A stretch of DNA of 64,000 nt from Donghicola tyrosinivorans (GCF_003003355.1 NZ_PVTQ01000003.1:248001-312000), one strand, 5' to 3'. Counted from the first letter of the stretch, positions 34,876 through 45,032 are shown. The notes: generated by a model from the sequence alone, not told the origin. Made by a program: numbers and translations.

Positions 34876-35130
34876 ATGGCCAAAACGTTTGAAGCTTGTG
34901 CTCTTGCCGCGACCCTTGCCACTGCGACCGCGTCGCTGATGGGGGTTGTGTCGGATTGGACCGTGCAGTTCGCCTACCTGAACATCGCCGAGCCGATGAT
35001 GCCCACAGTGCAGATCGAAGGTCAGACGCTGGACGCCCACGATCTGGCGCGGTCCTTGGCCGAGCTTGGCGCGGTGGAGTGCGATTGTGAAACCGTACAG
35101 CCGCAGGGTCTTCTGGCCGGTTTGCTGTAA
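34876..35130 (+). CDS. Small protein of unknown function
   Basis: An 84-residue protein with a hydrophobic N-terminal stretch (about residues 7-30, ALAATLATATASLMGVV) and a hydrophilic C-terminus containing a CDC pair (VECDCETV). I do not recognise a family. It could be a single-pass membrane or exported protein. The frame is preceded by a GGAG-containing sequence at 34863-34866. It lies alone between the PetR-like gene and another unknown gene. Coding is likely but not certain. Confidence 0.6.
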   Translation: MAKTFEACALAATLATATASLMGVVSDWTVQFAYLNIAEPMMPTVQIEGQTLDAHDLARSLAELGAVECDCETVQPQGLLAGLL

Positions 35131-35270
35131 ATTCTGCCACTCCTTCATGCAGGATGTATGAGGGGTCAGAAAATTTTCCAATGCTTACAATAAAGGGCAG
35201 GGTGGCCTGTCTTGATCGGTGGGCCGGATGGGGCAGACTTTCCCGTATTTCAGGATTCGGGAGGCCGATT

Positions 35271-35651
35271 ATGAGCTTTATGCCCAGTTTTATGACCAAC
35301 ATTCTAAGGATGCCCTTGGCGGGTGATGTCAGCACAGACATCGAAAGCCGTCTTTATTCCCATGACTACAAAGGCGTGCCAGAGATTGAAGGCGCGGTTT
35401 TGAAAGAGGTCGCAGGTTACGGAAAACAGCTTGGCTGGATGACCGAGGCGCTGCTGGCGCTGGCCGAGGCGCAAAACATGAAGCTGCCCAAGCTTGAAGC
35501 CATGAATGATCAGGTCAAAGAGGTGAAAGAGCGCATCGGGCGCGACCGCAAGGCCGAGGCTGAGGCCGCCATTGCCGCCCTCAAGGCCGCCGACCCCAAA
35601 GTGTGGGCCACTTTGATGCGGGCCGAGGTGGAAAAGATCGATGCGGAATAG
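35271..35651 (+). CDS. Conserved-looking hypothetical protein
   Basis: The 126-residue product starts MSFMPSFMTNILRMPL and is mostly helical, with a charged region (NDQVKEVKERIGRDRKAEAEAAI, about residues 80-105) that may form a coiled coil. The ATG at 35271 is chosen because GGGAGG lies seven bases before it; the frame extends further upstream without a ribosome site. I do not recognise a domain. It precedes xseB-ispA-dxs on the same strand but is separated by 119 bp. Confidence 0.7.
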   Translation: MSFMPSFMTNILRMPLAGDVSTDIESRLYSHDYKGVPEIEGAVLKEVAGYGKQLGWMTEALLALAEAQNMKLPKLEAMNDQVKEVKERIGRDRKAEAEAAIAALKAADPKVWATLMRAEVEKIDAE

Positions 35652-35770
35652 CCCACCTGCACCGCAGGATGTTGACGGGCGCGGGTGGTCTGGGCAGAAC
35701 AGGCGGGCTATATTCCCTTCGCTGCCTGAAAAGGGCGGCGCGTTTGAATTTCTGACCCAGAGGCCAGCCT

Positions 35771-36013
35771 ATGACCGATACCCCCGTTGAAGAGATGACG
35801 TTTGAGGCCGCAATGGCCGAGCTGGAAAAGGTTGTGGCGCAGCTTGAGGCCGGTCAGGTGCCGCTGGAAGACTCGATCAAGCTCTATGAGCGTGGTGCCG
35901 CCCTGAAAAAGCGTTGCGAGGCCAAGCTGAAAGAGGCTGAAGAAAAGGTCGCGCAGATCACGCTGGATGGCGAAGGCAATCCGGTAGCGCTGAAGCCTGT
36001 CGAAGGTCTCTAA
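35771..36013 (+). CDS. xseB: Exodeoxyribonuclease VII small subunit
   Basis: The 80-residue protein is full length for XseB and has the family pattern TFEAAMAELEKVVAQLEAGQ followed by LEDSIKLYERG. XseB multimers bind XseA to form the bidirectional single-strand exonuclease. It begins a three-gene unit with ispA and dxs, a common arrangement in proteobacteria; only six bases separate it from ispA. Confidence 0.96.
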   Translation: MTDTPVEEMTFEAAMAELEKVVAQLEAGQVPLEDSIKLYERGAALKKRCEAKLKEAEEKVAQITLDGEGNPVALKPVEGL

Positions 36014-36019
36014 GCCCGA

Positions 36020-36895
36020 ATGTCCGTCTTTATGCAGGATCTGTCGCAGGCCCGCTCTGCGATTGAGGGTGAGTTTGACCGTATTTTCGCGCAGCTCGGC
36101 CAAGAGCCGGTACATCAGGCGATGTCCTATGCCTGCCTGAATGGCGGCAAGCGTTTGCGCGGGTTCTATGTGCTGGCAGGGGCTGCGTTGCATGATGTTG
36201 ATCCTGCACGGGCCATCGGCCCTGCCTGTGCGATTGAGGCGCTGCACGCCTATTCGCTGGTTCATGACGATCTGCCCTGCATGGATGACGACGATCTGCG
36301 TCGCGGCCAGCCCACCGTTCATATCAAATGGGACGAGGCGACCGCCGTTCTGGCTGGCGATGCCCTGCAAACGCTGGCGTTTGAACTGTGCGCCTTGCCC
36401 GCCGTTGGTGCGGCAGAGGTGCGTGCTGATCTGACCCTGTCGCTGGCGCGTGCGGCGGGTGCGCAGGGGATGGTGTTGGGGCAGGCGCTGGATATCGCCG
36501 CCGAATCCGCAGACGCACCGTTGACGCTGGAACAGATCACGGCCCTTCAGGCAGGCAAGACTGGCGCCCTGATCCAGTGGTCCGCCGAGGCTGGCGCCCG
36601 TCTGGCGCAGGCCGACACCACCGCGCTGGGCACCTATGCGCAGGCCGTGGGTCTGGCCTTTCAGATCGCGGACGACATCCTTGATGTCACCGGCGATGAG
36701 GCCAAGGCTGGTAAGCGTCTGCAAAAGGATGCGGATGCGGGTAAGGCCACGTTTGTTTCCCTTTTGGGGCTTGATGGGGCGCGGCGACGTGCGACATCTT
36801 TGGTGGAAACCGCCTGTGACGCCCTATCTGGTTACGGAGACCGGGCGGAAAGCTTGCGGGAAGCGGCCCGTTTCGTTATCTCGCGCGAAAGCTGA
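36020..36895 (+). CDS. ispA: Polyprenyl synthetase (farnesyl diphosphate synthase)
   Basis: IspA condenses dimethylallyl and isopentenyl diphosphates to geranyl and farnesyl diphosphate. The 291-residue protein has the first aspartate-rich motif in [14 protein letters not shown] and the second in [11 protein letters not shown]. Between xseB and dxs, this is the usual proteobacterial FPP synthase position. The product feeds undecaprenyl phosphate, quinones and other isoprenoids. Chain length is inferred from context rather than tested. Confidence 0.94.
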   Translation: MSVFMQDLSQARSAIEGEFDRIFAQLGQEPVHQAMSYACLNGGKRLRGFYVLAGAALHDVDPARAIGPACAIEALHAYSLVHDDLPCMDDDDLRRGQPTVHIKWDEATAVLAGDALQTLAFELCALPAVGAAEVRADLTLSLARAAGAQGMVLGQALDIAAESADAPLTLEQITALQAGKTGALIQWSAEAGARLAQADTTALGTYAQAVGLAFQIADDILDVTGDEAKAGKRLQKDADAGKATFVSLLGLDGARRRATSLVETACDALSGYGDRAESLREAARFVISRES

Positions 36896-36918
36896 AACGC
36901 CCCCAAGGAGGCGCGCCA

Positions 36919-38844
36919 ATGTCGAACCGTCCCGAGACCCCCTTGCTGGACAAGGTGAATACGCCCGCCGATATGCACGGCCTGAGCGATGCGCAGTTAA
37001 AGCAGCTGGCCCGTGAAGTGCGGGCCGAGACCATCAGCGCAGTGTCGGAAACCGGCGGCCATCTGGGCGCGGGCCTTGGGGTTGTGGAACTGACCGTCGC
37101 GCTGCATGCGGTCTTTGATGCGCCCAAGGACAAGATTATCTGGGACGTCAGCCATCAGTGCTATCCTCACAAGATTCTGACCGGACGCCGTGACCGCATC
37201 CGTACCCTGCGTCAGAAGGACGGCCTGTCGGGCTTCACCAAACGCTCGGAAAGCCCCTATGACCCGTTCGGCGCGGCGCATTCCAGCACCTCGATCAGCG
37301 CGGCCTTGGGGTTTAGCGTTGCCCGTGATCTGGGCGGGTCCTGTGACGAAGGTCTGGGCGATGCGATTGCGGTGATCGGCGACGGCTCGATGAGTGCGGG
37401 CATGGCCTATGAGGCGATGAACAACGCGGGCCACCTGAAAAAGCGTCTGATCGTTATTCTGAACGACAATGAGATGTCGATTGCTCCGCCCGTGGGGGCG
37501 CTGTCGTCCTATCTGTCGAAACTCTACGCCGAACGCCCGCTGCACGATCTGAAAGAAGTGGCGCGCGGCGCGGTTAGCTTCCTGCCCGAGCCGTTCCGCG
37601 AAGGGGCGAAACGCGCCAAGGACATGCTGAAAGGCATGGCAACTGGCGGCACCATGTTCGAGGCTTTGGGCTTCAACTACATCGGCCCGATTGACGGCCA
37701 CGATATGGACCAGCTGCTGCCCGTTCTGCGCACAGTGAAAGACCGCGCCCACGGGCCGATCCTGATCCACGTGCTGACCCAGAAGGGCAAGGGCTATGCC
37801 CCCGCCGAGGCTGCGGCCGACAAGGGTCACGGGGTCAGCAAGTTCGATGTTGTGACTGGCAAACAGCAAAAGGCGCCTTCGAACGCGCCAAGCTATACAG
37901 GTGTCTTCTCAAAGGCGCTGCTGGATGAGGCTGCCCGCGACACCAAAATTTGCGCTGTCACGGCAGCGATGCCCGATGGCACCGGCCTGAAGCAATTTCA
38001 GGACCGCTATCCCAGCCGCTGTTTTGATGTGGGCATTGCCGAACAGCATGCGGTGACCTTTGCCGCTGGTCTGGCGGCGGGCGGGCTGCGTCCCTTCTGC
38101 GCTTTGTATTCGACCTTCCTGCAGCGCGGCTATGATCAGGTGGTCCACGATGTGGCGATCCAGCGTCTGCCCGTCCGCTTTGCCATCGACCGTGCCGGTC
38201 TGGTGGGGGCCGATGGCTCGACCCACGCGGGGGCGTTTGACACGGCTTTCCTTGCGAACCTGCCCGATTTCGTCGTCATGGCGGCGGCAGATGAGGCGGA
38301 ACTGGTGCATATGGTGGCAACCGCTGCGGCCTATGATCAGGGTCCGATCAGCTTCCGCTATCCGCGCGGCGAAGGCACCGGCGTTGAGATGCCTGAACGG
38401 GGCGAGCTGCTAGAGATCGGCAAAGGCCGCATGATCCGCGAAGGCAAAGGCGTGGCGATCCTGTCGTTCGGCACCCGCCTGCAAGAGGTCATGCAAGCCT
38501 GCGAGGCACTGGACGCCCGTGGCATCACGCCGACCGTGGCCGATGCCCGTTTTGCCAAACCGCTGGACCGTGATCTGATCCTGAAGCTGGTGGAAAGCCA
38601 TGATGCGCTGATCACCGTGGAAGAAGGCGCGATTGGCGGTTTCGCCAGCCATGTCTCGCATCTGCTGGCGGAAGAAGGCGTCTTTGACCGCGGCTTCAAG
38701 TTCCGCAGTATGGTTCTGCCCGATATCTTCATCGATCAGGCCAGCCCGCGCGATATGTACAAGGTCGCGGGCCTTAACGCCGAAGACATCGAGGCCAAAG
38801 TCCTTGAGGTCATGGGTGTCGAGACGCTGGGTAAGCGGGCTTAA
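36919..38844 (+). CDS. dxs: 1-deoxy-D-xylulose-5-phosphate synthase
   Basis: Dxs makes DXP from pyruvate and glyceraldehyde 3-phosphate, the entry step of the non-mevalonate isoprenoid pathway, using thiamine diphosphate. The 641-residue protein has the ThDP motif [18 protein letters not shown], the histidine in HDM of [11 protein letters not shown], and the transketolase pyrimidine-domain segment [18 protein letters not shown]-terminal transketolase domain follows. AAGGAGG precedes the ATG. Its stop (38842-38844) interlocks with the stop of the convergent SDR gene in the palindrome GGCTTAAGCC. Confidence 0.97.
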   Translation: MSNRPETPLLDKVNTPADMHGLSDAQLKQLAREVRAETISAVSETGGHLGAGLGVVELTVALHAVFDAPKDKIIWDVSHQCYPHKILTGRRDRIRTLRQKDGLSGFTKRSESPYDPFGAAHSSTSISAALGFSVARDLGGSCDEGLGDAIAVIGDGSMSAGMAYEAMNNAGHLKKRLIVILNDNEMSIAPPVGALSSYLSKLYAERPLHDLKEVARGAVSFLPEPFREGAKRAKDMLKGMATGGTMFEALGFNYIGPIDGHDMDQLLPVLRTVKDRAHGPILIHVLTQKGKGYAPAEAAADKGHGVSKFDVVTGKQQKAPSNAPSYTGVFSKALLDEAARDTKICAVTAAMPDGTGLKQFQDRYPSRCFDVGIAEQHAVTFAAGLAAGGLRPFCALYSTFLQRGYDQVVHDVAIQRLPVRFAIDRAGLVGADGSTHAGAFDTAFLANLPDFVVMAAADEAELVHMVATAAAYDQGPISFRYPRGEGTGVEMPERGELLEIGKGRMIREGKGVAILSFGTRLQEVMQACEALDARGITPTVADARFAKPLDRDLILKLVESHDALITVEEGAIGGFASHVSHLLAEEGVFDRGFKFRSMVLPDIFIDQASPRDMYKVAGLNAEDIEAKVLEVMGVETLGKRA

Positions 38845-40082
38845 GCCTCGTTCGGATCGAATGAGTGGTGGACGTGGAACGCCCGCCACGAGCCCTTTTC
38901 CAGCTTGAGGCAAAAGGTGCTGCGGACGCCGGGTTTGGGGTGTGACGCATAGCGCAGGGTGGCCGCCAAGGTTGCTGTGTCCCCGTGGAACCAGACCTGT
39001 GGCGCGTCGATCTCCAGCTTTTCAATACTGCCGGATTCGGTGGCTTTGCCGTTTGTGAAGAACGCCTGCACGGCGGCCAGATGGGCAGGGAAATCGTCGC
39101 TGTCGTTGCCTGCGTGGTTGTCCCAGAACCGCACGTGATCCGCCGTGTAACAGTCCTTCAGGGCCGCGATGTCGCGGGCGTAGAAGGCGTTGTTGTAGCG
39201 TTCCAGAAAGCTGAGGACGGAACTGCGGGGGTCTTCGACGGACAGGGATTTCTGTAGGCCCGCGCGGTAGTCAGGGTAGGCCAGCTCGACCCCCAGTTCC
39301 TGCTTGATGCGGGTGTTATCGACGCGCTTGCTTTCGGCGTAAAAGCTGCGGGCCATGGGGGTCATGTCCGCGTCTTCGAACTTGATCGCGGGGGGTAGCG
39401 GCATCCCCAGCAGTTCGGCTGCATAGGCGATGACGTCCTGCGGCGGGGCAGGGTCGTTGTCGCAGACGTTATAGGCGCGGCCCGGATTGGGCTGTGCGAT
39501 GCTGGCGGCCAAGACCTGCGCAATGTCATCCACGTGGATGCGGCTGAAAACCTGTCCCTTCTTGATGATCCGGCGCGCTTTGCCTGTGCGCACCTTTTCA
39601 AAGGGGCCACGACCGGGGCCGTAGATGCCCGCAAGGCGGAAGATATGCAGCGGCAGGCCGGAAATGCTGCCCCATGCTTGCTCGGCGTTTTTGCGGGACA
39701 TGCCGCGCGGGGTGGCGGGGATCAAGGGCGCGTCCTCGGTCACCCAGCCGCCATCGTGATGGCCGTAAACGCCGGTGGTGGACAGATAGCCGACCCAATC
39801 CAGATCGCCTGCGCGGCGGGCGATGATATCGCGGTAAAGCGCCAGTACCGGATCGCCTGCATCCTTCGGTCCGGTCGAGATCAGGATGTGGCTGCACTCT
39901 TCCAGCGCCGCCTTCACGGCATCGCTGCCCCACAGCAGGGGGATGACGCCGCGGGCCTCAAGCTCGGCCTTATTCTCTTCCGAGCGGGTGGTGCCATAGA
40001 TGCGCCATCCTTGGGGGATCAGCACACGATCAAGGGCTTGGGCCGAGTAGCCGTGCCCGAAGGAAAGCAGGGTCTTTTTCAT
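38841..40082 (-). CDS. NAD(P)-dependent epimerase/dehydratase-like protein fused to a SnoaL-like domain
   Basis: Residues 1 to about 280 form an extended-SDR-like domain: [10 protein letters not shown] at the N-terminus in place of the usual nucleotide-binding glycine motif, the ISTGPKDAG and [13 protein letters not shown] segments, and [13 protein letters not shown]. The last ~125 residues (from about [17 protein letters not shown]) resemble the SnoaL/NTF2-like fold, ending in [13 protein letters not shown]. Homologous SDR proteins usually lack this second part, so the gene looks like a fusion. The substrate is unknown. It is convergent with dxs, with interlocked stop codons. Confidence 0.8.
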   Translation of the reverse strand: MKKTLLSFGHGYSAQALDRVLIPQGWRIYGTTRSEENKAELEARGVIPLLWGSDAVKAALEECSHILISTGPKDAGDPVLALYRDIIARRAGDLDWVGYLSTTGVYGHHDGGWVTEDAPLIPATPRGMSRKNAEQAWGSISGLPLHIFRLAGIYGPGRGPFEKVRTGKARRIIKKGQVFSRIHVDDIAQVLAASIAQPNPGRAYNVCDNDPAPPQDVIAYAAELLGMPLPPAIKFEDADMTPMARSFYAESKRVDNTRIKQELGVELAYPDYRAGLQKSLSVEDPRSSVLSFLERYNNAFYARDIAALKDCYTADHVRFWDNHAGNDSDDFPAHLAAVQAFFTNGKATESGSIEKLEIDAPQVWFHGDTATLAATLRYASHPKPGVRSTFCLKLEKGSWRAFHVHHSFDPNEA

Positions 40083-40215
40083 GCCTCATGTTTGGGCGCG
40101 TCCGTGCCGCTTTTCAAGACAACTGTCGTAAGCCTGTGACCAGAAAGGATGCATTCTGCCCGCTATCTGAGCAAAGCCCACTTGCGGCGCTAACAAAAAC
40201 GGTCACACTTGGTCC

Positions 40216-42021
40216 ATGACACATGCTGCTTTGAAATCCTGGCCCGAGGTTGCGGCCAATCTGGTTGCCGTCGCTGCAGGGCGCGCGCCGGCTGATCTGG
40301 TTTTGAAAAACGGGCGGTGGGTGAATGTCCACACCCGCGAAGTGATTGAGAATACCGACATCGCCATCAAGGATGGCCGCTTTGCCTATTGCGGGCCGGA
40401 CGCCAGCCATTGCATCGGTGAGGGCACGCAGGTGGTGGATGTGGCAGGGCGCTATATGATGCCGGGCCTGTGCGATGCGCATATGCATATTGAATCGGGG
40501 ATGCTGACCCCTGCGGAATTTGCCCGTGCGGTGATCCCTCATGGCACGACCTCGATGTTCACAGATCCCCATGAGATCGCCAATGTGCTTGGCCTGTCGG
40601 GCGTGCGGATGATGCATGATGAGGCACTGATGCAGCCGGTGAACATCTTTACTCAGATGCCAAGCTGTGCGCCCTCTGCCCCCGGTCTGGAAACCACAGG
40701 GCAGGAAATCACCCCCGAGGACGTGGCCGAGGCGATGGCTTGGCCCGGTATCATCGGTCTGGGCGAGATGATGAACTTTCCCGGTGTGATCAACGCCGAT
40801 CCCAAGATGCTGGCCGAGATCGCCGCCACCCAGCGGGCGGGCAAGACCGTGGGCGGCCACTATGCCAGTCCCGACCGAGGGCCTGCCTTCCACGCCTATG
40901 CGGCGGGTGGTCCGGCGGATGACCACGAAGGGACATGCGAAGAGGACGCCATTTCCCGCACCCGTCAGGGGATGCGGCACATGATGCGGCTGGGATCGGC
41001 TTGGTATGATGTGGAAACACAGATCACCGCTGTCACCGAAAAGGGTCTGGACCCGCGCGGGTTTATCCTGTGCACCGATGACTGTAACGCGGGAACCTTG
41101 GTGAACGACGGCCACATGAACCGCGTGGTGCGTCATGCGATTGACTGCGGCTGTGATCCGCTGATCGCCATCCAGATGGCGACCATCAACACCGCCACCC
41201 ATTTCGGGCTGGAGCGGGAACTTGGCTCGATCGCGCCCGGACGTCGGGCGGATGTGATCTTGACCTCGGATCTGAAGACCCTGCCGATTGAACAGGTCTA
41301 CGCCCGTGGTCAGTTGATCGCTGAAGACGGGGTATGTCTGGTGGATTGCCCCCATCTGGATTGGCCTGACAGCGCCCGCAACACGGTGCATCTGGACAAA
41401 GACCGCGTGGCCTCGGATTTTGAGATCGCGGCCCCCGATGGAAAGAACAAAGTTACCGCCAAGGTCATTGGCGTGGTCGAAAACCAAGCGCCGACCAAGG
41501 CTCTGACCGCCGAACTGGCGGTCACTGATGGCTTGGTGCAGGGCGATCCCGCGCAGGACATCTGCCAGATCGCACTGGTCGAACGGCACCGCGCCACGGG
41601 CGGCGTCACCAACGGCTTTGTCAGCGGGTTTGGTTATGACAAACCGATGGCGCTGGCCTCGACCGTGGCGCATGACAGTCACCACATGATCGTCGTCGGC
41701 ACCGACCGCGAGATGATGGCCAAGGCCGCCAACCGGCTGGCCGAGGTGGGCGGCGGCGTGACCCTTTTCGCCGATGGCGAAGAGAAGGCGTTGGTTGAAC
41801 TGCCCATCGCCGGTCTTATGTCGGATGACAATGCCGCCACCGTTGCCGCCAAAGCCACCGCTTTGGGCCGCGCCATGCAAGACTGTGGCTGCACCCTGAA
41901 CAACGCGTTCATGCAGCATTCGCTGCTGGCGCTGGTCGTCATTCCCGCCCTGCGCATCAGTGATCTGGGGCTGGTGGATGTGACCACCTTCGAAATCACG
42001 GACCTGTTTGAAGAAAGCTAA
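40216..42021 (+). CDS. ade: Adenine deaminase
   Basis: This amidohydrolase converts adenine to hypoxanthine and ammonia. The 601-residue protein has the metal-binding motif DAHMHIESGMLTP and the DDCNAGTLVNDGHM region, both typical of Ade, and the long C-terminal domain ending NNAFMQHSLLALVVIPALRI. amn follows after six bases. AMP nucleosidase yields adenine, which this enzyme then deaminates, so the pair forms an AMP-to-hypoxanthine salvage branch. Confidence 0.95.
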   Translation: MTHAALKSWPEVAANLVAVAAGRAPADLVLKNGRWVNVHTREVIENTDIAIKDGRFAYCGPDASHCIGEGTQVVDVAGRYMMPGLCDAHMHIESGMLTPAEFARAVIPHGTTSMFTDPHEIANVLGLSGVRMMHDEALMQPVNIFTQMPSCAPSAPGLETTGQEITPEDVAEAMAWPGIIGLGEMMNFPGVINADPKMLAEIAATQRAGKTVGGHYASPDRGPAFHAYAAGGPADDHEGTCEEDAISRTRQGMRHMMRLGSAWYDVETQITAVTEKGLDPRGFILCTDDCNAGTLVNDGHMNRVVRHAIDCGCDPLIAIQMATINTATHFGLERELGSIAPGRRADVILTSDLKTLPIEQVYARGQLIAEDGVCLVDCPHLDWPDSARNTVHLDKDRVASDFEIAAPDGKNKVTAKVIGVVENQAPTKALTAELAVTDGLVQGDPAQDICQIALVERHRATGGVTNGFVSGFGYDKPMALASTVAHDSHHMIVVGTDREMMAKAANRLAEVGGGVTLFADGEEKALVELPIAGLMSDDNAATVAAKATALGRAMQDCGCTLNNAFMQHSLLALVVIPALRISDLGLVDVTTFEITDLFEES

Positions 42022-42027
42022 TCATAA

Positions 42028-43506
42028 ATGAACAAGCCCGACCTTCCCGTCGAGACCCCCGAACCTCGGGGCCACGAATATTTCACCGATGCCAAAGCCG
42101 CCGTTGCCCGTCTGCAAGAGCTGTACGACGAGGCGACTGCCTTTCTGCATGACCGTTTCCAAGAGATGGTGTCTGGCACGCCGCACCGCGCCCGCTTCCG
42201 TGCCTTTTACCCCGAGATCCGCTTTGTCACGACCAGCTACGCCAAGCTGGACAGCCGTCTAAGCTTTGGTCACGTGGTTGAACCGGGCACCTATGCCACC
42301 ACGATCACCCGCCCCGATCTGTTCGCCAACTACCTTGAGCAGCAGATCGGCCTTTTGGTGGCCCATCATGATCAGCCGGTGGCCATCGGCCCCTCGGAAA
42401 CGCCGATGCCGATCCATTTTGCGGTGCTGGGGGACAGCGATATCGTCATCCCGCAGGAAGGGGCGGCCACGTTCCCGTTGCGCGATATCTTTGACGTGCC
42501 GGATTTGAACATCACCCACGATGCCATCGTGAACGGCGAAGGGTTCACCTACCCCGATGGCGCCCGCCCGCTGGCACCGTTTACCGCGCAGCGCGTGGAT
42601 TACTCGCTGGCCCGTTTGGCCCACTACACGGCAACGGACCCCGTCCATTTCCAGAACCACGTGCTGTTCACCAACTACCAGTTCTACGTGGAAGAGTTCG
42701 AAGCCTACGCCCGTCAGGTCCTTGCTGACCCGAACAGCGGCTACACGGCCTTTGTCTCGACCGGCAATGTGCAGATCACCGATGGCGACACTCCGATTGA
42801 TCTGCCCAAGAAGATGCCCCAGATGCCCACCTACCACCTGAAGCGTGCAGACGGCAGCGGTATCACTTTGGTAAACATTGGCGTCGGCCCGTCGAACGCC
42901 AAAACCGCCACGGACCACATCGCCGTGCTGCGTCCCCATGCTTGGCTGATGGTCGGCCACTGCGCCGGTCTGCGCAACACGCAGGCGCTTGGAGACTTTG
43001 TTCTGGCCCACGCCTACCTGCGCGAAGATCACGTTCTGGACGCGGACCTGCCAGTCTGGGTACCCATTCCTGCGCTGGCTGAAATCCAGATCGCACTGGA
43101 GGATGCGGTAGAAGAGGTATCCGAACTGGAGGGCTATGAACTCAAGCGCATCATGCGCACCGGTACGGTAGCTACAATTGACAATCGCAACTGGGAATTG
43201 CGGGATCAATCAGGGCCTGTCCAACGTCTTTCCCAGTCCCGCGCCATCGCGCTGGACATGGAAAGTGCCACCATCGCTGCTAACGGGTTCCGCTTTCGCG
43301 TACCTTACGGAACACTGCTCTGTGTCTCGGATAAACCCCTCCATGGAGAGTTAAAATTGCCGGGAATGGCCAGTGATTTCTACAAAACACAGGTCGCGCG
43401 GCACCTCTTGATCGGTATCCGAGCTATGGAAACACTGCGCAAAATGCCTCTCGAAAGGATACATTCTCGTAAATTGCGTAGCTTTGAGGAAACAGCTTTT
43501 CTCTAA
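42028..43506 (+). CDS. amn: AMP nucleosidase
   Basis: Amn splits AMP into adenine and ribose 5-phosphate. The 492-residue length agrees with the family. An N-terminal AMP nucleosidase domain (about 1-200) precedes a nucleoside-phosphorylase-like domain with LMVGHCAGLRNTQALGDFVL and the ending segment IALDMESATIAANGFRFRVP, in which DMES matches the catalytic region. It is co-transcribed with ade. From about 43110 onward the codon usage becomes less GC-biased, for no evident reason. Confidence 0.94.
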   Translation: MNKPDLPVETPEPRGHEYFTDAKAAVARLQELYDEATAFLHDRFQEMVSGTPHRARFRAFYPEIRFVTTSYAKLDSRLSFGHVVEPGTYATTITRPDLFANYLEQQIGLLVAHHDQPVAIGPSETPMPIHFAVLGDSDIVIPQEGAATFPLRDIFDVPDLNITHDAIVNGEGFTYPDGARPLAPFTAQRVDYSLARLAHYTATDPVHFQNHVLFTNYQFYVEEFEAYARQVLADPNSGYTAFVSTGNVQITDGDTPIDLPKKMPQMPTYHLKRADGSGITLVNIGVGPSNAKTATDHIAVLRPHAWLMVGHCAGLRNTQALGDFVLAHAYLREDHVLDADLPVWVPIPALAEIQIALEDAVEEVSELEGYELKRIMRTGTVATIDNRNWELRDQSGPVQRLSQSRAIALDMESATIAANGFRFRVPYGTLLCVSDKPLHGELKLPGMASDFYKTQVARHLLIGIRAMETLRKMPLERIHSRKLRSFEETAFL

Positions 43507-43565
43507 TCTGTGAAAAGTTCACTGAAAATTTGCTATTTTGCCTGTAAACCAAGGCCGTTTTTATT

Positions 43566-43602
43566 GTGTTGGGGTTCAAATTCGCGTTAGATGCCCCAAC
43601 AC
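43566..43602 (+). other. Stable hairpin in the presumed leader of the HU gene
   Basis: A 9-bp perfect stem, GTGTTGGGG (43566-43574) with CCCCAACAC (43594-43602), encloses a 19-base loop. It ends 40 bases before the HU start codon, with no T-tract after it. It could stabilise the mRNA or act in regulation; a DNA-level operator is also possible. Confidence 0.45.
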
Positions 43603-43642
43603 GTACCCGGCGACGATCGGGAAGAAATAACGGAGACCAGAA

Positions 43643-43930
43643 ATGGCAAAGCCAATGACAAAAACCCAGCTGGTTGCGGCTCTGGCCGAAGAGATGGGGG
43701 CAGACAAGAAAGCAGCGACCGCAGCTCTCGATGCAGTAACCGCGATCATCACCCGCGAAGTCGCTGAAGGCGGCGCAGTCACTCTTCCCGGCGTCGGCAA
43801 GTTCTACTGCCGTGAGCGCCCCGAGCGTATGGTGCGTAACCCCGCGACCGGCGAGTCGATCAAGAAAGAAGCCGACAAAGTGGTCAAGGTGACCATCGCG
43901 AAGGCTCTGAAGGACAGCGTTAACGACTGA
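43643..43930 (+). CDS. hup: HU-family DNA-binding protein
   Basis: This small nucleoid protein of 95 residues has the HU/IHF fold: helical N-terminus (TKTQLVAALAEEMGADKKAA), then the beta arm including PGVGKFYCRERPERMVRNPATGE. It bends and compacts DNA as a dimer. The N-terminus MAKPMTKTQ is typical of the alphaproteobacterial HU type rather than IHF. GGAGA precedes the ATG. The gene has its own promoter region with a leader hairpin and its own terminator. Confidence 0.94.
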   Translation: MAKPMTKTQLVAALAEEMGADKKAATAALDAVTAIITREVAEGGAVTLPGVGKFYCRERPERMVRNPATGESIKKEADKVVKVTIAKALKDSVND

Positions 43931-43959
43931 TCCCTTCGCTTGATGGCCATGCCGTCGAT

Positions 43960-43986
43960 AGGGCTTCCTTCCGGAGGCCCTTTTTC
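43960..43986 (+). terminator. Terminator after the HU gene
   Basis: A 9-bp stem with one G-U pair, AGGGCTTCC (43960-43968) and GGAGGCCCT (43973-43981), around a TTCC loop, followed by TTTTTC. Confidence 0.85.
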
Positions 43987-44138
43987 TTTGCCCGCTGTTC
44001 CCGTTTCCAAGGCCTTGCCGGAACGGTAGGCCGCCAGCCTTGCGCTGGATGCAACCCCGTTCTTTTCGCACGCCGCAGCGCTGGCGCAGCCGGAATTTAT
44101 CTGTCAGACCTTTTGGTAAAATTACGACAGGAGCCCCC

Positions 44139-45032
44139 ATGGATATCCGCGCGCTGTTCGCTGGCCTGATGTTCGGCCTGATGTGGTCGTCTGCCTTCAC
44201 CTCTGCCCGCATGATTGTGGCCGAGGCCCCGCCTCTGACCGCGCTCACCTTGCGCTTTCTGGTGTCCGGCCTGATCGGTATCGCCATCGCCTATGCCTTG
44301 GGCCAACGCGCCCGCCTCTCGGCGGCCCAATGGCGCGCCACGATCCTTTTCGGTATCTGCCAGAACGCGCTCTATCTGGGCCTCAACTTCATCGCCATGC
44401 AAACGGTCGAGGCTTCGCTGGCATCTATCATCGCCTCCACCATGCCGCTTTGGGTGGCGATCGTGGGTATCAGCTTTTTTGGCCAATCCATCCGCCCCAT
44501 GGGCTGGATCGGCCTTGCTGCCGGTATCGCTGGCGTGGCCCTCATCATGGGCACCCGCGTCAATGCGGGCGCTGACCTCTACGGCATCCTCCTTTGCGCC
44601 TTGGGCGTCGCCTCGCTCTCTGCAGCGACGCTCAGCGTGCGCGTGGCCTCGGCAGGCGGCAACCGCCTGATGGTTGTGGGCCTGCAAATGCTGGTGGGCT
44701 CTGCCGCGCTCCTGCCCTTCGCAGCTGTCTATGAATTCCCCACGCTCGACGTGACGCTCACCCCGCGCCTGACGCTGGCCTTCCTCTACACCACGCTCAT
44801 CCCAGGCCTTGCAGCGACCTTCGTGTGGTTCTGGCTGGTGGAACGCATCGGAGCCGTCCGCGCCGCCACCTTCCACTTCCTCAACCCGTTTTTCGGGGTC
44901 GCCATCGCATCTGTCCTCTTGGGTGAAAAGCTCGGCCCCCTCGATATCGTCGGCGTCACGATCATCGCCGCAGGCATCCTCGCGGTACAGCTTTCGAAGG
45001 CCCCACCCCAAACAGAAAAGCGCCCCGCATAA
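44139..45032 (+). CDS. DMT-superfamily (EamA) transporter
   Basis: The 297-residue protein has ten hydrophobic helices in two EamA repeats, with MFGLMWSSAFTSARM in the first and LERIGAVRA-like VERIGAVRAATFHFLNPFFG in the second, the pattern of RhaT/RarD-like exporters. The start at 44139 is chosen because AGGAG lies eight bases upstream; the frame extends upstream without support. The substrate is unknown. The gene is convergent with aroC. Confidence 0.86.
   Translation: MDIRALFAGLMFGLMWSSAFTSARMIVAEAPPLTALTLRFLVSGLIGIAIAYALGQRARLSAAQWRATILFGICQNALYLGLNFIAMQTVEASLASIIASTMPLWVAIVGISFFGQSIRPMGWIGLAAGIAGVALIMGTRVNAGADLYGILLCALGVASLSAATLSVRVASAGGNRLMVVGLQMLVGSAALLPFAAVYEFPTLDVTLTPRLTLAFLYTTLIPGLAATFVWFWLVERIGAVRAATFHFLNPFFGVAIASVLLGEKLGPLDIVGVTIIAAGILAVQLSKAPPQTEKRPA

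Noticed and set aside
40114-41919. A 601-codon open frame antisense to ade
   Set aside because: Same reason: full overlap with a well-supported gene and a low-complexity composition rich in His, Gly and Arg.
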